A stretch of DNA of 64,000 bases from Halichoerus grypus (Eukaryota > Chordata > Mammalia > Carnivora > Phocidae), in assembly GCF_964656455.1 (NCBI RefSeq), contig NC_135725.1, positions 52,955,688 through 53,019,687 of the forward strand, written 5' to 3'. The notes beneath the pieces were generated by a model. That model was not told where the DNA came from. It did not search any database and worked only from the letters and a program-made list of their open reading frames with translations. Position numbers and translations under genes: made by a program. Positions 22,961 through 33,867 of the stretch are shown here, in pieces. Within the stretch, counting starts at the first letter, position 1; every line of letters begins with the position of its first letter.

Positions 22961-23789
22961 CTGTTATTAATTCTAAAATTTGTTAGAATATATGAAAGAA
23001 CATTTATATGTGGGTCCTGTTTCCTCTGTATTATTAGAATATGGCAATAAAATGGCACTTAAAAATAACTAAAAGCTGCACAAAGGTTGGCCCTAACTAT
23101 TTTCTCTCAACTATTTCTTAATACACTACATCCAGTGTTTCAGAATAAAGAGACAACCTTTAAGGGTGCTTGATTTACCTGCCTAGATAAAAGATAGACA
23201 CATATGTCTTTATTTCACATCCAGTCCAAGACTATATCATCAGGACACTCAATGAAGAAAAATCTTATAGTTTGTAGCAATTGATGGCTTTTAGAGGCAC
23301 TGTAAATTCCATGAGAGGGTTCACTTCCATCATATCCATCTTTTAACTTATTTATAAAGGTGCCAGGAAATTTGTCCTTTTACTGAAAGACAATTTTACT
23401 TTTGGCTAGAAGATGAAGTTCCCTGAAAGCTGTCACTCAAACAACCATTTTACAGTATGGAACACCATATCCAATATACAAATTGGATGTAAATGTAAAT
23501 GTAAAACCAAAAGGTACTAGAGTTCCTCATTTACTAGAGGCCCTCCATTATTTATCTTGGCAAATGATATTTCTTTTTTCTCGATTTCATGTCAAAATAG
23601 TTGTGAAAATAGATTTAAGTATAGCCCAAAAGAATTAATTTTTTTGCCTTGTTTTTAGCACTCGGCATTATTTAGCTATTTCTAGAGTTTCTGTACTCTA
23701 GAAACATCTGTGCAGGTGTTAAAGCATCCCCTCACTGGGAATGTCCCTTTCCCTTCTTCTCAGTGATTCAGATCTTACCCTTCTGGAGA

Positions 23790-24030
23790 GCAGTGCTCTA
23801 CAATGGTGAACAAAGATGAGCCAGACTTCAGACTGGCTTGAAACTCTGCTCTACTGCTTACTAGCTGAATATCCTGGGGGCAAATTACTGAACTTCTCTA
23901 ATCTTCACTTTTCCGTTAAATGAGGATTATTGTGAAGATTTTAAAAATATGATGTATGTAAAGCACTTAGTAGAGTACCTAGTACTTCGAATGTCCTCGA
24001 TAAACTTTACAAGCTATTATTTTGTTATTA
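23790..24030 (+). repeat. MIR SINE, near full length
   Basis: Landmarks in order: TTGAAACTCTGCTCTACTGC, TTACTAGCTGAATATCCTGG, CTTCACTTTTCCGTTAAATG, AGGATTATTGTGAAGATTTT, TGTAAAGCACTTAGTAGAGT, AAGCTATTATTTTGTTATTA. L2-like sequence (CAGCTCAGACATTATCTTTT) follows to about 24160. Confidence 0.78.
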
Positions 24031-24169
24031 TGACTATTCTTCAAGATACAGCTCAGACATTATCTTTTCCATGAAACTTTTATTGACCTGCTGTAATAGG
24101 ACAAACATTCATCTCTGACTTCGCTTCACATGCAACTCTATGCTGGTTCTCTAATTCGCCAAGTTCCTT

Positions 24170-24814
24170 AGCTTTTCAACTCCATTTGCTAGCCTGGAGG
24201 TAACAAGTAGATGTGATCATATCTGTGATGTCTGTTTTCTGGGAGGCTAAAGTGGAACATTTGCTCTTTTCTTAGATGTAACTTCAAATTCTTGAGGATT
24301 TTGAACTCATTGGATCCCAAACTTTATAACTTATGTTTACAGGATAGGACAGAGCAGTAGCTTTTATTGTGTAATTCATGCACAATTAGGATGGTCTGTG
24401 AATCTCAGAAACTGTCAGCAAAACGTCATGGATATGACAAATATGCATGAGTATTTATCTGAGGCTGTGTTTCAGGTTTTTTGTTGGATCTTCAAAGGGG
24501 CCCACAATCCAACACAAAAAGATATAGACCACTGATTTAGAGACAGATTTGTGACCCAACTTTAGCATCTGAATAGGACTTCCTAACATTTATTTTATGA
24601 GCTATCCTTACTCTTTGCTTCCTTTTTAAAAAAAAAAAATTTTTTTTTTAAATTTTAAGTTCTTAATCTTCCTGTTCTCCTTCAAAAGTAAGATGCATTT
24701 TGCCCTACTAATTGCCCAAACAGAGTAGGTTCACATCGGTCCCTTTCTTCTCAATCTACAGTTGACAGTTATTATACACACATTGTAAAGTTTTAAATTT
24801 TCAAGAGCACCTCG
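24170..24814. other. No gene recognised
   Basis: Unique-looking sequence. It contains a run of 12 A followed by 10 T at 24628-24649, a simple self-complementary tract. Confidence 0.5.
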
Positions 24815-25235
24815 TTTTATTTAACAAATATGAATTTGGTGCCTCCTTTATGCAGATAAGGTTCTAGGACCTGGGGACTTAAAATTTAAACAAGACAGAC
24901 AAGTTTCCTCTGCTTCATATATTTGTTTACTACCACAACAGACAGATGCTAACACATAATTTGATTAAATAACAGGTTAATGATATAATTTTAGATAGTG
25001 CCATGAAGAAAATGAAGCAAGATAATGGGATAAGAATGATGGTGGTGGGATACATTCCATTCTGTAGTTTTGGAAAGTTTCACTGAGGAAGTGAATCTGG
25101 GCATAGTCATAAAGTGATCTAAAGTAGTCAGCCATGAGAACAGGGAAAGAACATTCCAGCAGAAGGAACGGCAAGCACCAAAGAGCAAGCTTGACATCCT
25201 TGAGAAACTGAAACGACTCATTAAAAAAATAATAA
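24815..25235 (-). repeat. LINE-2 fragment
   Basis: TTTAACAAATATGAATTTGG, TGCAGATAAGGTTCTAGGAC and CAAGACAGACAAGTTTCCTC follow the reverse complement of the L2 3' end. The later part (AGAACATTCCAGCAGAAGGA, ACGGCAAGCACCAAAGAGCA) fits the adjacent L2 sequence. Diverged. Confidence 0.6.
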
Positions 25236-25805
25236 CAAAGTAAAAACCTTTATTGGTTTAGCCTGATTAAGGTACATTTTATTTTTATTGCAGCAAATTT
25301 AGAAGATAGAGAAAAGTATAAAAATACATATTTCACAAAAAGCCTTTTAAATGTTTTTGGTAGTCTGGTATATATCCTCCTAGAATTTTTAGATGCACAT
25401 AGAGAAAGTGGGAATGTATAAAATATCCTGCTGTGTATAATTTTTTGTTCTCTCTCTCTTTTTTTTTTTTTTTTTTTTTTTACTTGATCTATTGTGAGGA
25501 GCATCTTTCTGGGTCACCAAAATTATTCATGAACATAATTGCTAATGACTGCATATTAATGCATCATACAAAAAGTATTATCTATTATGTAATCAATCCC
25601 TATGTTAGACTTTTAGGTTGGTTTTTTAAATTTTTTTTTTTTTTTGGTCTGGAATAAATTCTGCAATCAATATATTTATGAAAATATCTTTGTCATTATC
25701 TTCATAAAGTTTCTTGGATTGGAAGTCTGGAAGTAGAATTCATTTTGATCTTGAATGTCAAAATAGCACAGAGCCTTAGACTTATTAGTCAATGCACATT
25801 TAATA

Positions 25806-26028
25806 TAAAAAATAATCTTTTTTTTAAAGATTTTATTTATTTATTTGACAGAGAGAGGCACAGCGAGAGAGGGAACACAAGCAGGGGGAGTGGGAGAGTG
25901 AGAAGCAGGCTTCCTGTGGATCGGGGAGCCCGATGTGGGGCTGTATCCCAGGATCTGGGATCATGACCTGAGCCGAAGGCAGACACTTGCCAACTGAGCC
26001 ACCCAGGCACCCCTAAAAAATCATCTTT
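25806..26028 (-). mobile_element. CAN SINE with target-site duplication
   Basis: Body 25821-26013, minus strand: AAAGATTTTATTTATTTATT, GA-rich centre, CATGACCTGAGCCGAAGGCA, GAGCCACCCAGGCACCCC. The direct repeats TAAAAAATAATCTTT (25806-25820) and TAAAAAATCATCTTT (26014-26028) differ at one base and mark the insertion site. Confidence 0.95.
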
Positions 26029-26159
26029 AAAGAGCCTTTTTAACCTACCATTTTATATCAGTCATATGTTTTTACATTTATATGTCCACTGGTCTTTTAA
26101 TAGTATTCCTCAAGATAGAACACCATTCTAGTCTGCAGGAGAGTGGTCTTTAAAGGAGA

Positions 26160-26271
26160 AAGAAACTCTTGTGATTTAAAAGATGTCTTTTTGTGATTTA
26201 AAAGAAACTTTTTGTGATTTAAAAGAAACTTTTTGTGATTTAAAAGAAACTTTTTGTGATTTAAAAGATGT
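26160..26271. repeat. 21-bp minisatellite, five units
   Basis: The word GTGATTTAAAAG recurs with GTG at 26171, 26193, 26214, 26235 and 26256: spacing 22, 21, 21, 21 bases. The three internal units read GTGATTTAAAAGAAACTTTT and are identical; the first and last carry AAAAGATGT instead of AAAAGAAAC. The array ends exactly where an L1 3' fragment begins. Confidence 0.9.
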
Positions 26272-26506
26272 TCTAGACGGGAGGGGGCTGGGGAGATGGG
26301 TTAGCCTGGTGATGGGTATTAAGGAGGGCACGTACTGAATGGAGCACTGGGTGTTATACGCAAACAATGAATCATGGAAGACTACATCAAAAACTAATGA
26401 TGTAAGGTATGGTGATTAACATAACAATAAAAATGAAAAAAAAACTAATGATGTAATGTATGGTGATTAACATAATAAAATAAAATTAAAAAAAAAAAAA
26501 AGATGT
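26263..26506 (+). mobile_element. 5'-truncated L1 3' end with duplicated terminus
   Basis: Body 26272-26497: TCTAGACGGGAGGGGGCTGG, GGTGATGGGTATTAAGGAGG, GAGCACTGGGTGTTATACGC, CAATGAATCATGGAAGACTA, then AACTAATGATGTAAGGTATG. It is homologous to module B of the full-length element. The last part occurs twice, starting at 26391 and 26442. AAAAGATGT at 26263-26271 and 26498-26506 is a 9-bp target-site duplication, and the left copy lies in the last minisatellite unit. Confidence 0.88.
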
Positions 26507-29240
26507 GTTTAGTGAAATGACCTCCCAATGACTAAAATTATGACTACCAGAAGTCTGTGATTCAGAATTTAGAAAAAAAAATTTGGTTTCTTTACATTTC
26601 AGTAACAGAAAATAATTCCCAAGGTAACATAACATTTTGGCAATGATGGATCTATTGAAATTTGTACTTACAACTTTACTTTGAGCTACCTTGATCTCCA
26701 CTGTGTTTTGGCAACTCTCTAATCCACTTGATTATTTATTGTCTTTCTATTTTTTCCTAGAGCTATTTTTGCCCAGTGGAGGAGCAACATCAATAAACTA
26801 CAAGATTTTATTAGGTTTATCCAACAAATGCTGATCTCTCCTGTTGGGCTTAATTTGTTGGTCTGTTATCATGATTCTTTTAATACATCGTTTAGTGACC
26901 TTTCCTTCTTAATATTGTAGAGCCTGTGTAACATTAATCCTTTTGTGTACTTACATTGGAAAATGAATTACTGATGCACAATGGCCATTCATGATAATTA
27001 CGGTGTTGTTGATTAATACATAAAAAGAAGACATGTAGCTAAGCAACTGAGGCAATACACTAAAAGCTACAGAATAACAAGTTTTATTCCCTTGTCTTCC
27101 ATTGACTGGGAAGACCAACTTGAACAGGCAACTTAACCTCTTTCCTAATAAATACACCCGTATGATGATGTATCTATGCTATCTGTCAAGTGGGAATGAT
27201 ATTCTGTATTGATTCTTTTCTTGGATGATAGAATGTGTGTCTAATCAAGCTCATTTTAAAGCACTTTACAGATACAAAGGCTACAAAAATATTGAATAAG
27301 GCCACTATGTTCCCTGGAGTAAAAATGCTTCCTGAAAAATATATTTCTAATTAAAGGTTATAAGAAAAGAGAAAAATATTTGTCTTCCATTTTAACAGAG
27401 GAACCGCTCTTATGACTCTTACCTTATTTTTCCCAAAAATGAGGACTGAGAACAAAAGGAGAGCTACTAAAATAAATACATCTAAAATTAAATTAGATAT
27501 CTTATTTTTATATAAATACATTAGAAGACCATTACTGAAAACTGTGCTGGCCTAAAAATGATTGAAGACACACACACACATACAGACACACACACACACC
27601 CAAGACCATTAGAATTTGCAACTCTTTCTTTAATATTCTGCTCAACTTAGGCTTCTTATGTTTGCTTCATTAAAAAATCTTCTAGGAATTTCTTTTCCCA
27701 GTCTGTTGAGATTAACAGTTATTTCACCAGAGAGCTTTTTCAGAGAGGTTTAGAAATAAATCTGAATTCCACAGCCTAACAGAAGCTGTGAACTACAACA
27801 TGGAACATCTTTGACAGTCATTGGGGTATTTTCCCTTCTCATCTGTATGTTCACTGACTTGCCAACCATACCAAAGCTTCTATAATGTGTATAAGTCATA
27901 TCCAAGAGGAATTACCCTTTTCTTCTGAAGCCTGGAAGCTTAGGCATGCATGGTTTTGACTTTTCAAACAATGCACTGAATATTTCATAAGTTAAGAAAT
28001 TTAAGTTTTAAGGCAAGAAATTCACAGGAGGATTGGTCCTATATCACCTTTGTTTGTCTTTTGGGTAGATGTGTATGGGTCTTATTTTTATTTTATTATT
28101 TAAAATTTTCACCCTTTCCAGAATTAGTCTGTATGCATGCAATGCATAGCATGCCCTAATGAGAAAAGGCTTTGTTCAGGTGCTATTCTGTAAGGGGTGC
28201 TGCTTACCTGAGCCTCCTAGTGTTGGTAATCAGAATCCGATGAATGTGCTAGTCAGAATATACACAATTTTTCTTTTATAATACCCACAGAGGTTCCTCA
28301 ACTTGGAACTTAGTCAGGATAAAATAAGAATTAGCTGAGATTAACTTAAACCAAAATATATGATTGTGGTATATATATCTATATATATTCAGGCTCTTTT
28401 AATTGAAAGCCTAATTATTTTTGCTTCTTTTTCTATGTGATACTGAAAGAAGGGAATGGGGTTATTTTCCTTCACCTCCTAGAAAGGTATGGAGATGAAC
28501 TTCTCCCACTCCTACAAGAGAAGGAATAATAATTTTGCTTGCTAATACTTTGGAATCTGGATTTATGAGCCATATGAAATCTACTGAGGAAAAAGAAGAT
28601 TTTTGAGGGAGGAGGAAGAGATGGAGGGAGAGAGAAGGAGGGGTATAAGGGGAAAGAATGGGAGAGAGAGAAAGAGACACAGGAAGAGAGAGAGAGAGAG
28701 TGAATGAGAGCAGCTTACTGAAGGAAACAGAAAAAGCTTTTCCTCAGACTGAAAGGAGACCAGTAGAGGTAGATGGGGTGAGAGGATATAAATTGGTCCT
28801 GAAAGTCCAAGAGGAATTGTTCAAGAAGGGAAAGGCGAGCGAGTGAAACTTGGAAAGAACACTGAAAGAGATATTACCTGAAGGTCCAGAAGCCAAATGG
28901 TAGCTCAGTCAATATGTAGCAATGGCCAGCCCTGAATAGAGCAAGATTCTCCCCTTCCTAACTCCAAAGCCTTGGCCAGTTGACTCTTCCATCTGCACCA
29001 GTAACTAATATCTCACAAATTGAACACCCAGAAAATATGGTGACTGCCTTTTCTACAAATTTTAGCAGGATGTCAGCAATATTGTCTCCTGTAGGCACCC
29101 TATTTTTAAGAAGCTAGAAGAGCAAAAATGAGCAGTAGTCCCCCACACTTCTGCCAGAGAAGGGATGGACTTGACCTGAAGAATCTTCAGACTCCATAAG
29201 GTCAGAGAGTAGTTGGTGATAACACCAACAAATAATGATT
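26507..29240. other. No gene; CA repeat and purine-rich tract
   Basis: I see no coding homology. A CA-type microsatellite lies at about 27571-27600 (with interruptions) and a GA-rich tract at about 28590-28712. TATATATCTATATATA is at about 28370-28388. Short frames over the GA tract are low-complexity artefacts. Confidence 0.55.
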
Positions 29241-29254
29241 ATGTTAATTGTCTC

Positions 29255-29396
29255 GGGGCACTGGGTGGCTCAGGTCATGATCCCAGGGTCCTGGGATCAA
29301 GCTCTGTGTCGAGCTCCCTGCTCAGCAGGGAGCCTGCTTCTCCCTCTCCCTCTGCCACTCCCCCTGCTTGTGCTCTCTCATTCTCTCTCTTTCAAA

Positions 29397-29431
<35 letters not shown>

Positions 29432-29445
29432 AATCTTAAAAAAAA
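29255..29445 (+). mobile_element. CAN SINE with a head deletion
   Basis: The head GGGGCACTGGGTGGCTCAG passes directly into GTCATGATCCCAGGGTCCTG. Compared with the copy at 18657, about 27 bases between the two CTCAG repeats are missing, including much of the A-box region of the tRNA-derived promoter. The rest (GAGCTCCCTGCTCAGCAGGG, CT-rich part) is normal. The tail has grown into an AAAT microsatellite (about 29393-29432). Confidence 0.93.
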
Positions 29446-29513
29446 ATAATCTCAAAGGGTGAATACATGTATAATCATATATACAAAGACCACATCCACT
29501 ATTCAGAATGGAT

Positions 29514-29718
29514 CAAATGGTAACTTTTTAAAAAAGATTTTATTCATTTATTTGATAGAGAGATAGAGCCAGCACGAGCGGTGGGGAGGGGCAGAGGGAT
29601 AGGGAGAAGCAGGGAGCCGGGAGTGGGACTTGATCCGAGGATCATGGGATCCTGATCTGAGCCAAAGACAGACGCTTAACTGACTAAGCCACCCAGGTGT
29701 CCCCAAATGATAACTTTT
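29514..29718 (-). mobile_element. CAN SINE with target-site duplication
   Basis: Body 29529-29703, minus strand, flanked by CAAATGGTAACTTTT (29514-29528) and CAAATGATAACTTTT (29704-29718), one mismatch. The body is short, with several changes from the other copies (GAGTGGGACTTGATCCGAGG). Confidence 0.93.
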
Positions 29719-29735
29719 AATATTTTTTTTCCACT

Positions 29736-29963
29736 TGGGAACATAGTAATTTTTTTTTTTAAGATTTTATTTATTTACTTAGAGAGAAAGAGCACAAGGA
29801 GGGGTAGGGGGAGAGGGAGAGAATCTTAAGCAGACTCCATGCTAAGCACAGAACCCAAGGTGGAGCTGGGTCTCACTGTCCTGAGAGCATGACCTGAGCC
29901 AACGTCAAGAGTTGGATGCTTAACTGACTGAGCCACCCAGGTGTCCTGGGAACACAGTAATTT
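29736..29963 (-). mobile_element. CAN SINE, apparently older subtype
   Basis: Body 29753-29946, minus strand, flanked by TGGGAACATAGTAATTT (29736-29752) and TGGGAACACAGTAATTT (29947-29963), one mismatch. The middle (CATGCTAAGCACAGAACCCA, GGTCTCACTGTCCTGAGAGC) and head (CAACGTCAAGAGTTGGATGC) differ from the other copies and resemble those at 44695, suggesting an older subfamily. Confidence 0.93.
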
Positions 29964-31655
29964 CTAAAATGGGAATTATACTTGTTCACAATGGCAAGCA
30001 TAATAAGGGGAGTCCTCTCTATTATGTAAAAATAAAGACTAATGGAATTAAAAACTATCTGAATTAGAAGGGATTTTAAAATCTTCTAGGCAAAGATAAA
30101 TTCCATTTTATTCCTTTTTTTTTTCCTCCAGCCATGCTTAAATCCTAATAGGAATACTGATATCACAAGTTACTAAGAAAGAAAGCTCACGGCATTTCCA
30201 TTATACTTATGATAATATTTCAATCATCATCTCTATCCTGGGATATGAATTCAACAGGACTTTCCTCTGCTACATAGGAGATTTGTATCCACAAAATCTT
30301 ACAATCGTCAAATCTGGGAAAAAAAAATCTGGACATATAGTCCTTTCTGTGTTCCTAATAATACTCCTTTAGGCTTCAATTTTGTTTAAAATCAGACTAA
30401 AGAGTTGCCTTTTATTCCCTACCAGGTGAAAAACACACCTAGAGAAAAAACAGCCTGCCTTAAAATCAGATGACAGCATGTTACTCAAGCAAAGAACCAT
30501 GCAATTGCCTAGCAATGGTAATTATAGACTGCAATATAGAAATTAGTATTTGCTAAGCAATGGGAAATTTCATATGTTAAGCTGTCATAACAGTAGGTTT
30601 TATTATTAGAAGATGTTGTAGTTTAATGGGCAAACTTTGGACTTTGTGTTAAGAGGTCATAAATTAATTTTATAATTGGCAACCATCTTGCTTACGGACA
30701 AGGCACTTAATTACTTTGCTCCATCATCTGTTGAAATACGAACGCTCAGATTTTTAAAGGACAGTTTGAATTACATATAAAATAAATCCATTTATGTTAA
30801 GATACCATCATCTGGGTAGGATCTTCCTTTTAGGATTATTCAATCTTCCTGGACCTTTTTTTTTTTTCTTTTCCTTAAAATGGATGCAACAATAGTACTT
30901 TTACATCTATGAGCTGATATGAAGAAAAACTCACATAAGATAATGCATATAAATCATTTAACAAAGTACTTGATACCAAATAATGCTTAGTGAATATTAC
31001 ATCTATGATTATTACTTATTGAAAATGCCCTACAAAGGATGAAACTTTTTCTAATGCTGAGGATAACTGTCAAAATAAACCAAGAGTTCTGATGACACTT
31101 CGACTGTGAAGTAAAAAAAAAGAAAAAAAAAATTAAGCCATGAAATTATCCTTGAAATAAAAGTATAAGGATACAAATGACTTATTAGAATACATGAAGT
31201 TTATATTTACATAAGAGTCTTCTACAACTGATTTTGAACAGCATGGTTTTTCTCTAAAGTCTCATATTTTTCTCTGTGACCTCCTAAAAATCTGCCAAAT
31301 AGTAGCACTAGTTTGAAATGCTATTTTGAAAACTATAAATAATGTAGGCTCCTAGAAAAAAATAAAAAGGGTGCAATTACCTGTCTATTCTGATGACGGG
31401 TACTAACTGAATACGAAGGTATCTGTACACAAAAATATTATATTTCAGTAAGAAAAACCATAGCCCTAAAACACATTTTCTAAAATACACTATAGATTCA
31501 TAAAGGCAAATAGAATTTGAAAACCCACACAGCATGAGCACTTATTTAAGGTTTGAATCATTTCTGGAACATTCTTGATAGCTAGTCATTCAGTCCGTGT
31601 TTATATACCATCAGTGACTGGAAACTTACCACTTTCCAAATCATCTCATGTTGAA
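29964..31655. other. Mostly unique; weak MIR-like pieces
   Basis: No gene. A degraded MIR-like pattern may run from about 30610 to 31010 (TTACGGACAAGGCACTTAAT, later TAATGCTTAGTGAATATTAC). Poly-A-rich spots lie at about 31112-31133. Confidence 0.4.
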
Positions 31656-31720
31656 GTTAGGCAACAGGAGTGCCATGGGAGAAGCACAGGTTTTTGGAGT
31701 GGGACACACTGGATTTATAT

Positions 31721-31840
31721 TCTGATTCAGCCATGCACAATGAGTATCCTTAGTAAAAAAAAAAAACAAAACAAACTGTTTCTGACTCAGCCATGCACAA
31801 TGAGTATCCTTAGTAAAAAAAAAAACAACAAAAAAACCAT
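31721..31840. repeat. 60-bp tandem duplication
   Basis: TCTGATTCAGCCATGCACAA + TGAGTATCCTTAGTAAAAAA at 31721 recurs at 31781 as TCTGACTCAGCCATGCACAA + TGAGTATCCTTAGTAAAAAA. The period is exactly 60 bases, with near identity outside the A-rich ends. Both copies end in an A-rich run with interspersed C. Confidence 0.93.
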
Positions 31841-32621
31841 GGTGCTCCAGTTAGAATGGCAAAAATTGACAAGGCAAGAAACAACAAATGTTGGAGAGGT
31901 TGTGGAGAAAGGGGAACCCTCTTACACTGTTGGTGGGAATGCAAGTTGGTACAGCCACTTTGGAAAACAGTGTGGAGTTCCTCAAAAAGTTAAAAATAGA
32001 GCTACCCTATGACCCAGCAATTGCACTACTGGGCATTTACCCCAGAGATACAGATGTAGTGAAAAGAAGGGCCATATGCACCCCAATGTTCATAGCAGCA
32101 ATGTCCACAATAGCCAAACTGTGGAAAGAGCTGAGATGCCCTTCAAAAGATGAATGGATAAAGAAGATGTGGTCCATATATACAATGGAATATTACTCAG
32201 CCATCAGAAAGGATGAATACCCACCATTTGCATTGACATGGATGGAACTGGAGAGGATTATGCTAAGTGAAATAAGTCAAGCAAAGAAAGACAATTATCA
32301 TATGGTTTCACTTATATGTGGAATATAAGGAATAGCATGGAGGACATTAGGAGAAGGAAGGGAAAAATGAAGCGGGGGGAATCAAAGAGGGAGACGAACC
32401 ATGAGAGACTATGGACTATGGTAAACAAACTGAGGATTTCAGAAGGGAGGGAGGTGGGGTATGGGTTAGCCCGGTGATGGGTATTAAGGAGGGCATGTAT
32501 TCCATGGAGCACTGGGTGTTATACGCAAACAATGAATCATGGAACACTACAACAAAAACTAATGGTGTACTGTATGGTGACTAATATAATAAAAACAAAA
32601 CAAAACAAAAACCATGGTGCT
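31832..32621 (+). mobile_element. 5'-truncated L1: ORF2 C-terminus and 3'UTR
   Basis: Body 31847-32606, flanked by the perfect 15-bp repeat AAAAACCATGGTGCT at 31832-31846 and 32607-32621. It begins in the last quarter of ORF2. Frame +31888-32328 reads [35 protein letters not shown], then a run through WIKKMWSIYTMEYYSAI to the stop at 32326-32328. The upstream Cys-motif region is in another frame, so a frameshift is present. The 3'UTR goes directly to the module B type (AACCATGAGAGACTATGGAC). Confidence 0.95.
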
Positions 32622-32659
32622 AAGTCTTAGACTCCTCATGTGTAACATGTGAGTGATGG

Positions 32660-32977
32660 TCTCTACCTGTGATAGCTTTCTGAGTTAACTTGGCTAGGCC
32701 AGTTGTTTAATTAATCATGAAGCCAAGTGTTGCTGTGAAGTTGTCTGGTTAACATCTACTGTCACTTGTCTTTAAGTAGATTGCCCTCAATAATGTAGGT
32801 GGGTCTCATCAAAGCAGTTGGAAGGCCTTAAGAACAAAAACAGATTTCTTGAGGAAGAAGAAGCTTCGTGCCTCAAGATTGCACTGTCAACTCCTGCTGA
32901 GTTTCCAGCCTGCCCTACTGGTTTTGAACTGGTCTGACCTCATTATCATCTCTCTCTCTCTCTCTTGTGTTCTCTCA

Positions 32978-33022
<45 letters not shown>

Positions 33023-33320
33023 CAGACAGAAGGAAAGTGCTTTAAAATTTTCTATGCAAAGATGAATTCCATCTTATTTTTTTTCCCAACAGGAATGACA
33101 CAACAAGTTTCTAGGAAAGCTTACAGCCATTTCTATTGTGTTCATAACAATATTTGAATCATTACTATCATTACCATATATAGGAATATATTATATAATA
33201 CATTTTCTATACTACATAAATTATAGATATATAAATTTATATAATGTATACATAGGATATATAATAATATCCTATTGGCTTTGTTTCTCTGGAGAACACT
33301 GATTGACAGACTACCTTATA
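32660..33320. repeat. Old interspersed repeat carrying TC and ATAG microsatellites
   Basis: Phrases such as GAGTTAACTTGGCTAGGCCA, AATGTAGGTGGGTCTCATCA, GGAAGGCCTTAAGAACAAAA and TATTGGCTTTGTTTCTCTGG are familiar from a common ancient mammalian repeat, but I cannot name the family with confidence. It contains a (TC)n run at 32950-32964, an (ATAG)n array at 32978-33029 ending in GACA units, and AT-rich sequence at about 33170-33270. Confidence 0.5.
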
Positions 33321-33855
33321 GGAATACATCTTCTGAGGATAAAAAGGTACCCAATAAACCCGAGTCTTCATGGCCCCTTTCCAAACATTATCTGAAAACT
33401 GTTTTCCTGTAGCCTCTCCTATTAGTCAAAGTTCTCACAGAGTAAGTGCAGTGTATAATCCTATGCTGGATCTCGTACTGGTACTATAAATAATATGACT
33501 GGGACCATTGACCAGTTCAGTATGGGCTCTAAAGTATTACCCTTAATTAATTCCCTGTATTTATGTAAGAGAATATTCTTGTTTTTAGGAAATATGCACT
33601 CAAGTCATTAAAGGGTACAGGGCCATAACATATGCAACCTACTCTTAAATGGTTCTAGAAAAAGTTGTAGACTAGAGAAATATGAAGCAAATTTGGTAAA
33701 ACGTTAACAATTGTTAATTCTGGGTAAAGAAAACAGGTGAATTCTCTGTACCATTCTTTCAACTTTTCTGTGTGTTTAAGTTATTTTTAAAATAAGAAGT
33801 TTACAAAAGAGGCAAGAGAACAAGGTAAGTAAAATGACATAAATGGGCCCAAACC
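33321..33855. other. No gene recognised
   Basis: Unique-looking sequence with no open frame of interest, no young transposon and no low-complexity array. Confidence 0.5.
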
Positions 33856-33867
33856 AAAGCTTTGGTT

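Larger units (their letters stand above)
31660..32690 (+). repeat. MIR SINE split by a duplication and an L1 insertion
   Basis: The left part at about 31660-31740 (TTTTTGGAGTGGGACACACT, GATTTATATTCTGATTCAGC) matches the MIR core. The right part at about 32622-32690 (TAAGTCTTAGACTCCTCATG, then GTGAGTGATGGTCTCTACCT) matches its continuation. Between them lie a 60-bp tandem duplication and a 5'-truncated L1. Assignment is moderate because the MIR is diverged. Confidence 0.5.

Noticed and set aside
23679..23704. Hairpin TTTCTAGAG / CTCTAGAAA with an 8-base loop
   Set aside because: A 9-bp perfect inverted repeat is expected by chance in 64 kb, and nothing around it suggests an RNA gene or terminator.
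24628..24649. A12-T10 self-complementary tract
   Set aside because: A simple homopolymer junction, common in AT-rich mammalian DNA.
26176..26367. Minus-strand frame with a repeating FKSQKVS heptapeptide
   Set aside because: The repeat arises from the 21-bp minisatellite (a multiple of three) and the frame ends in L1 3'UTR; there is no sign of a real gene.
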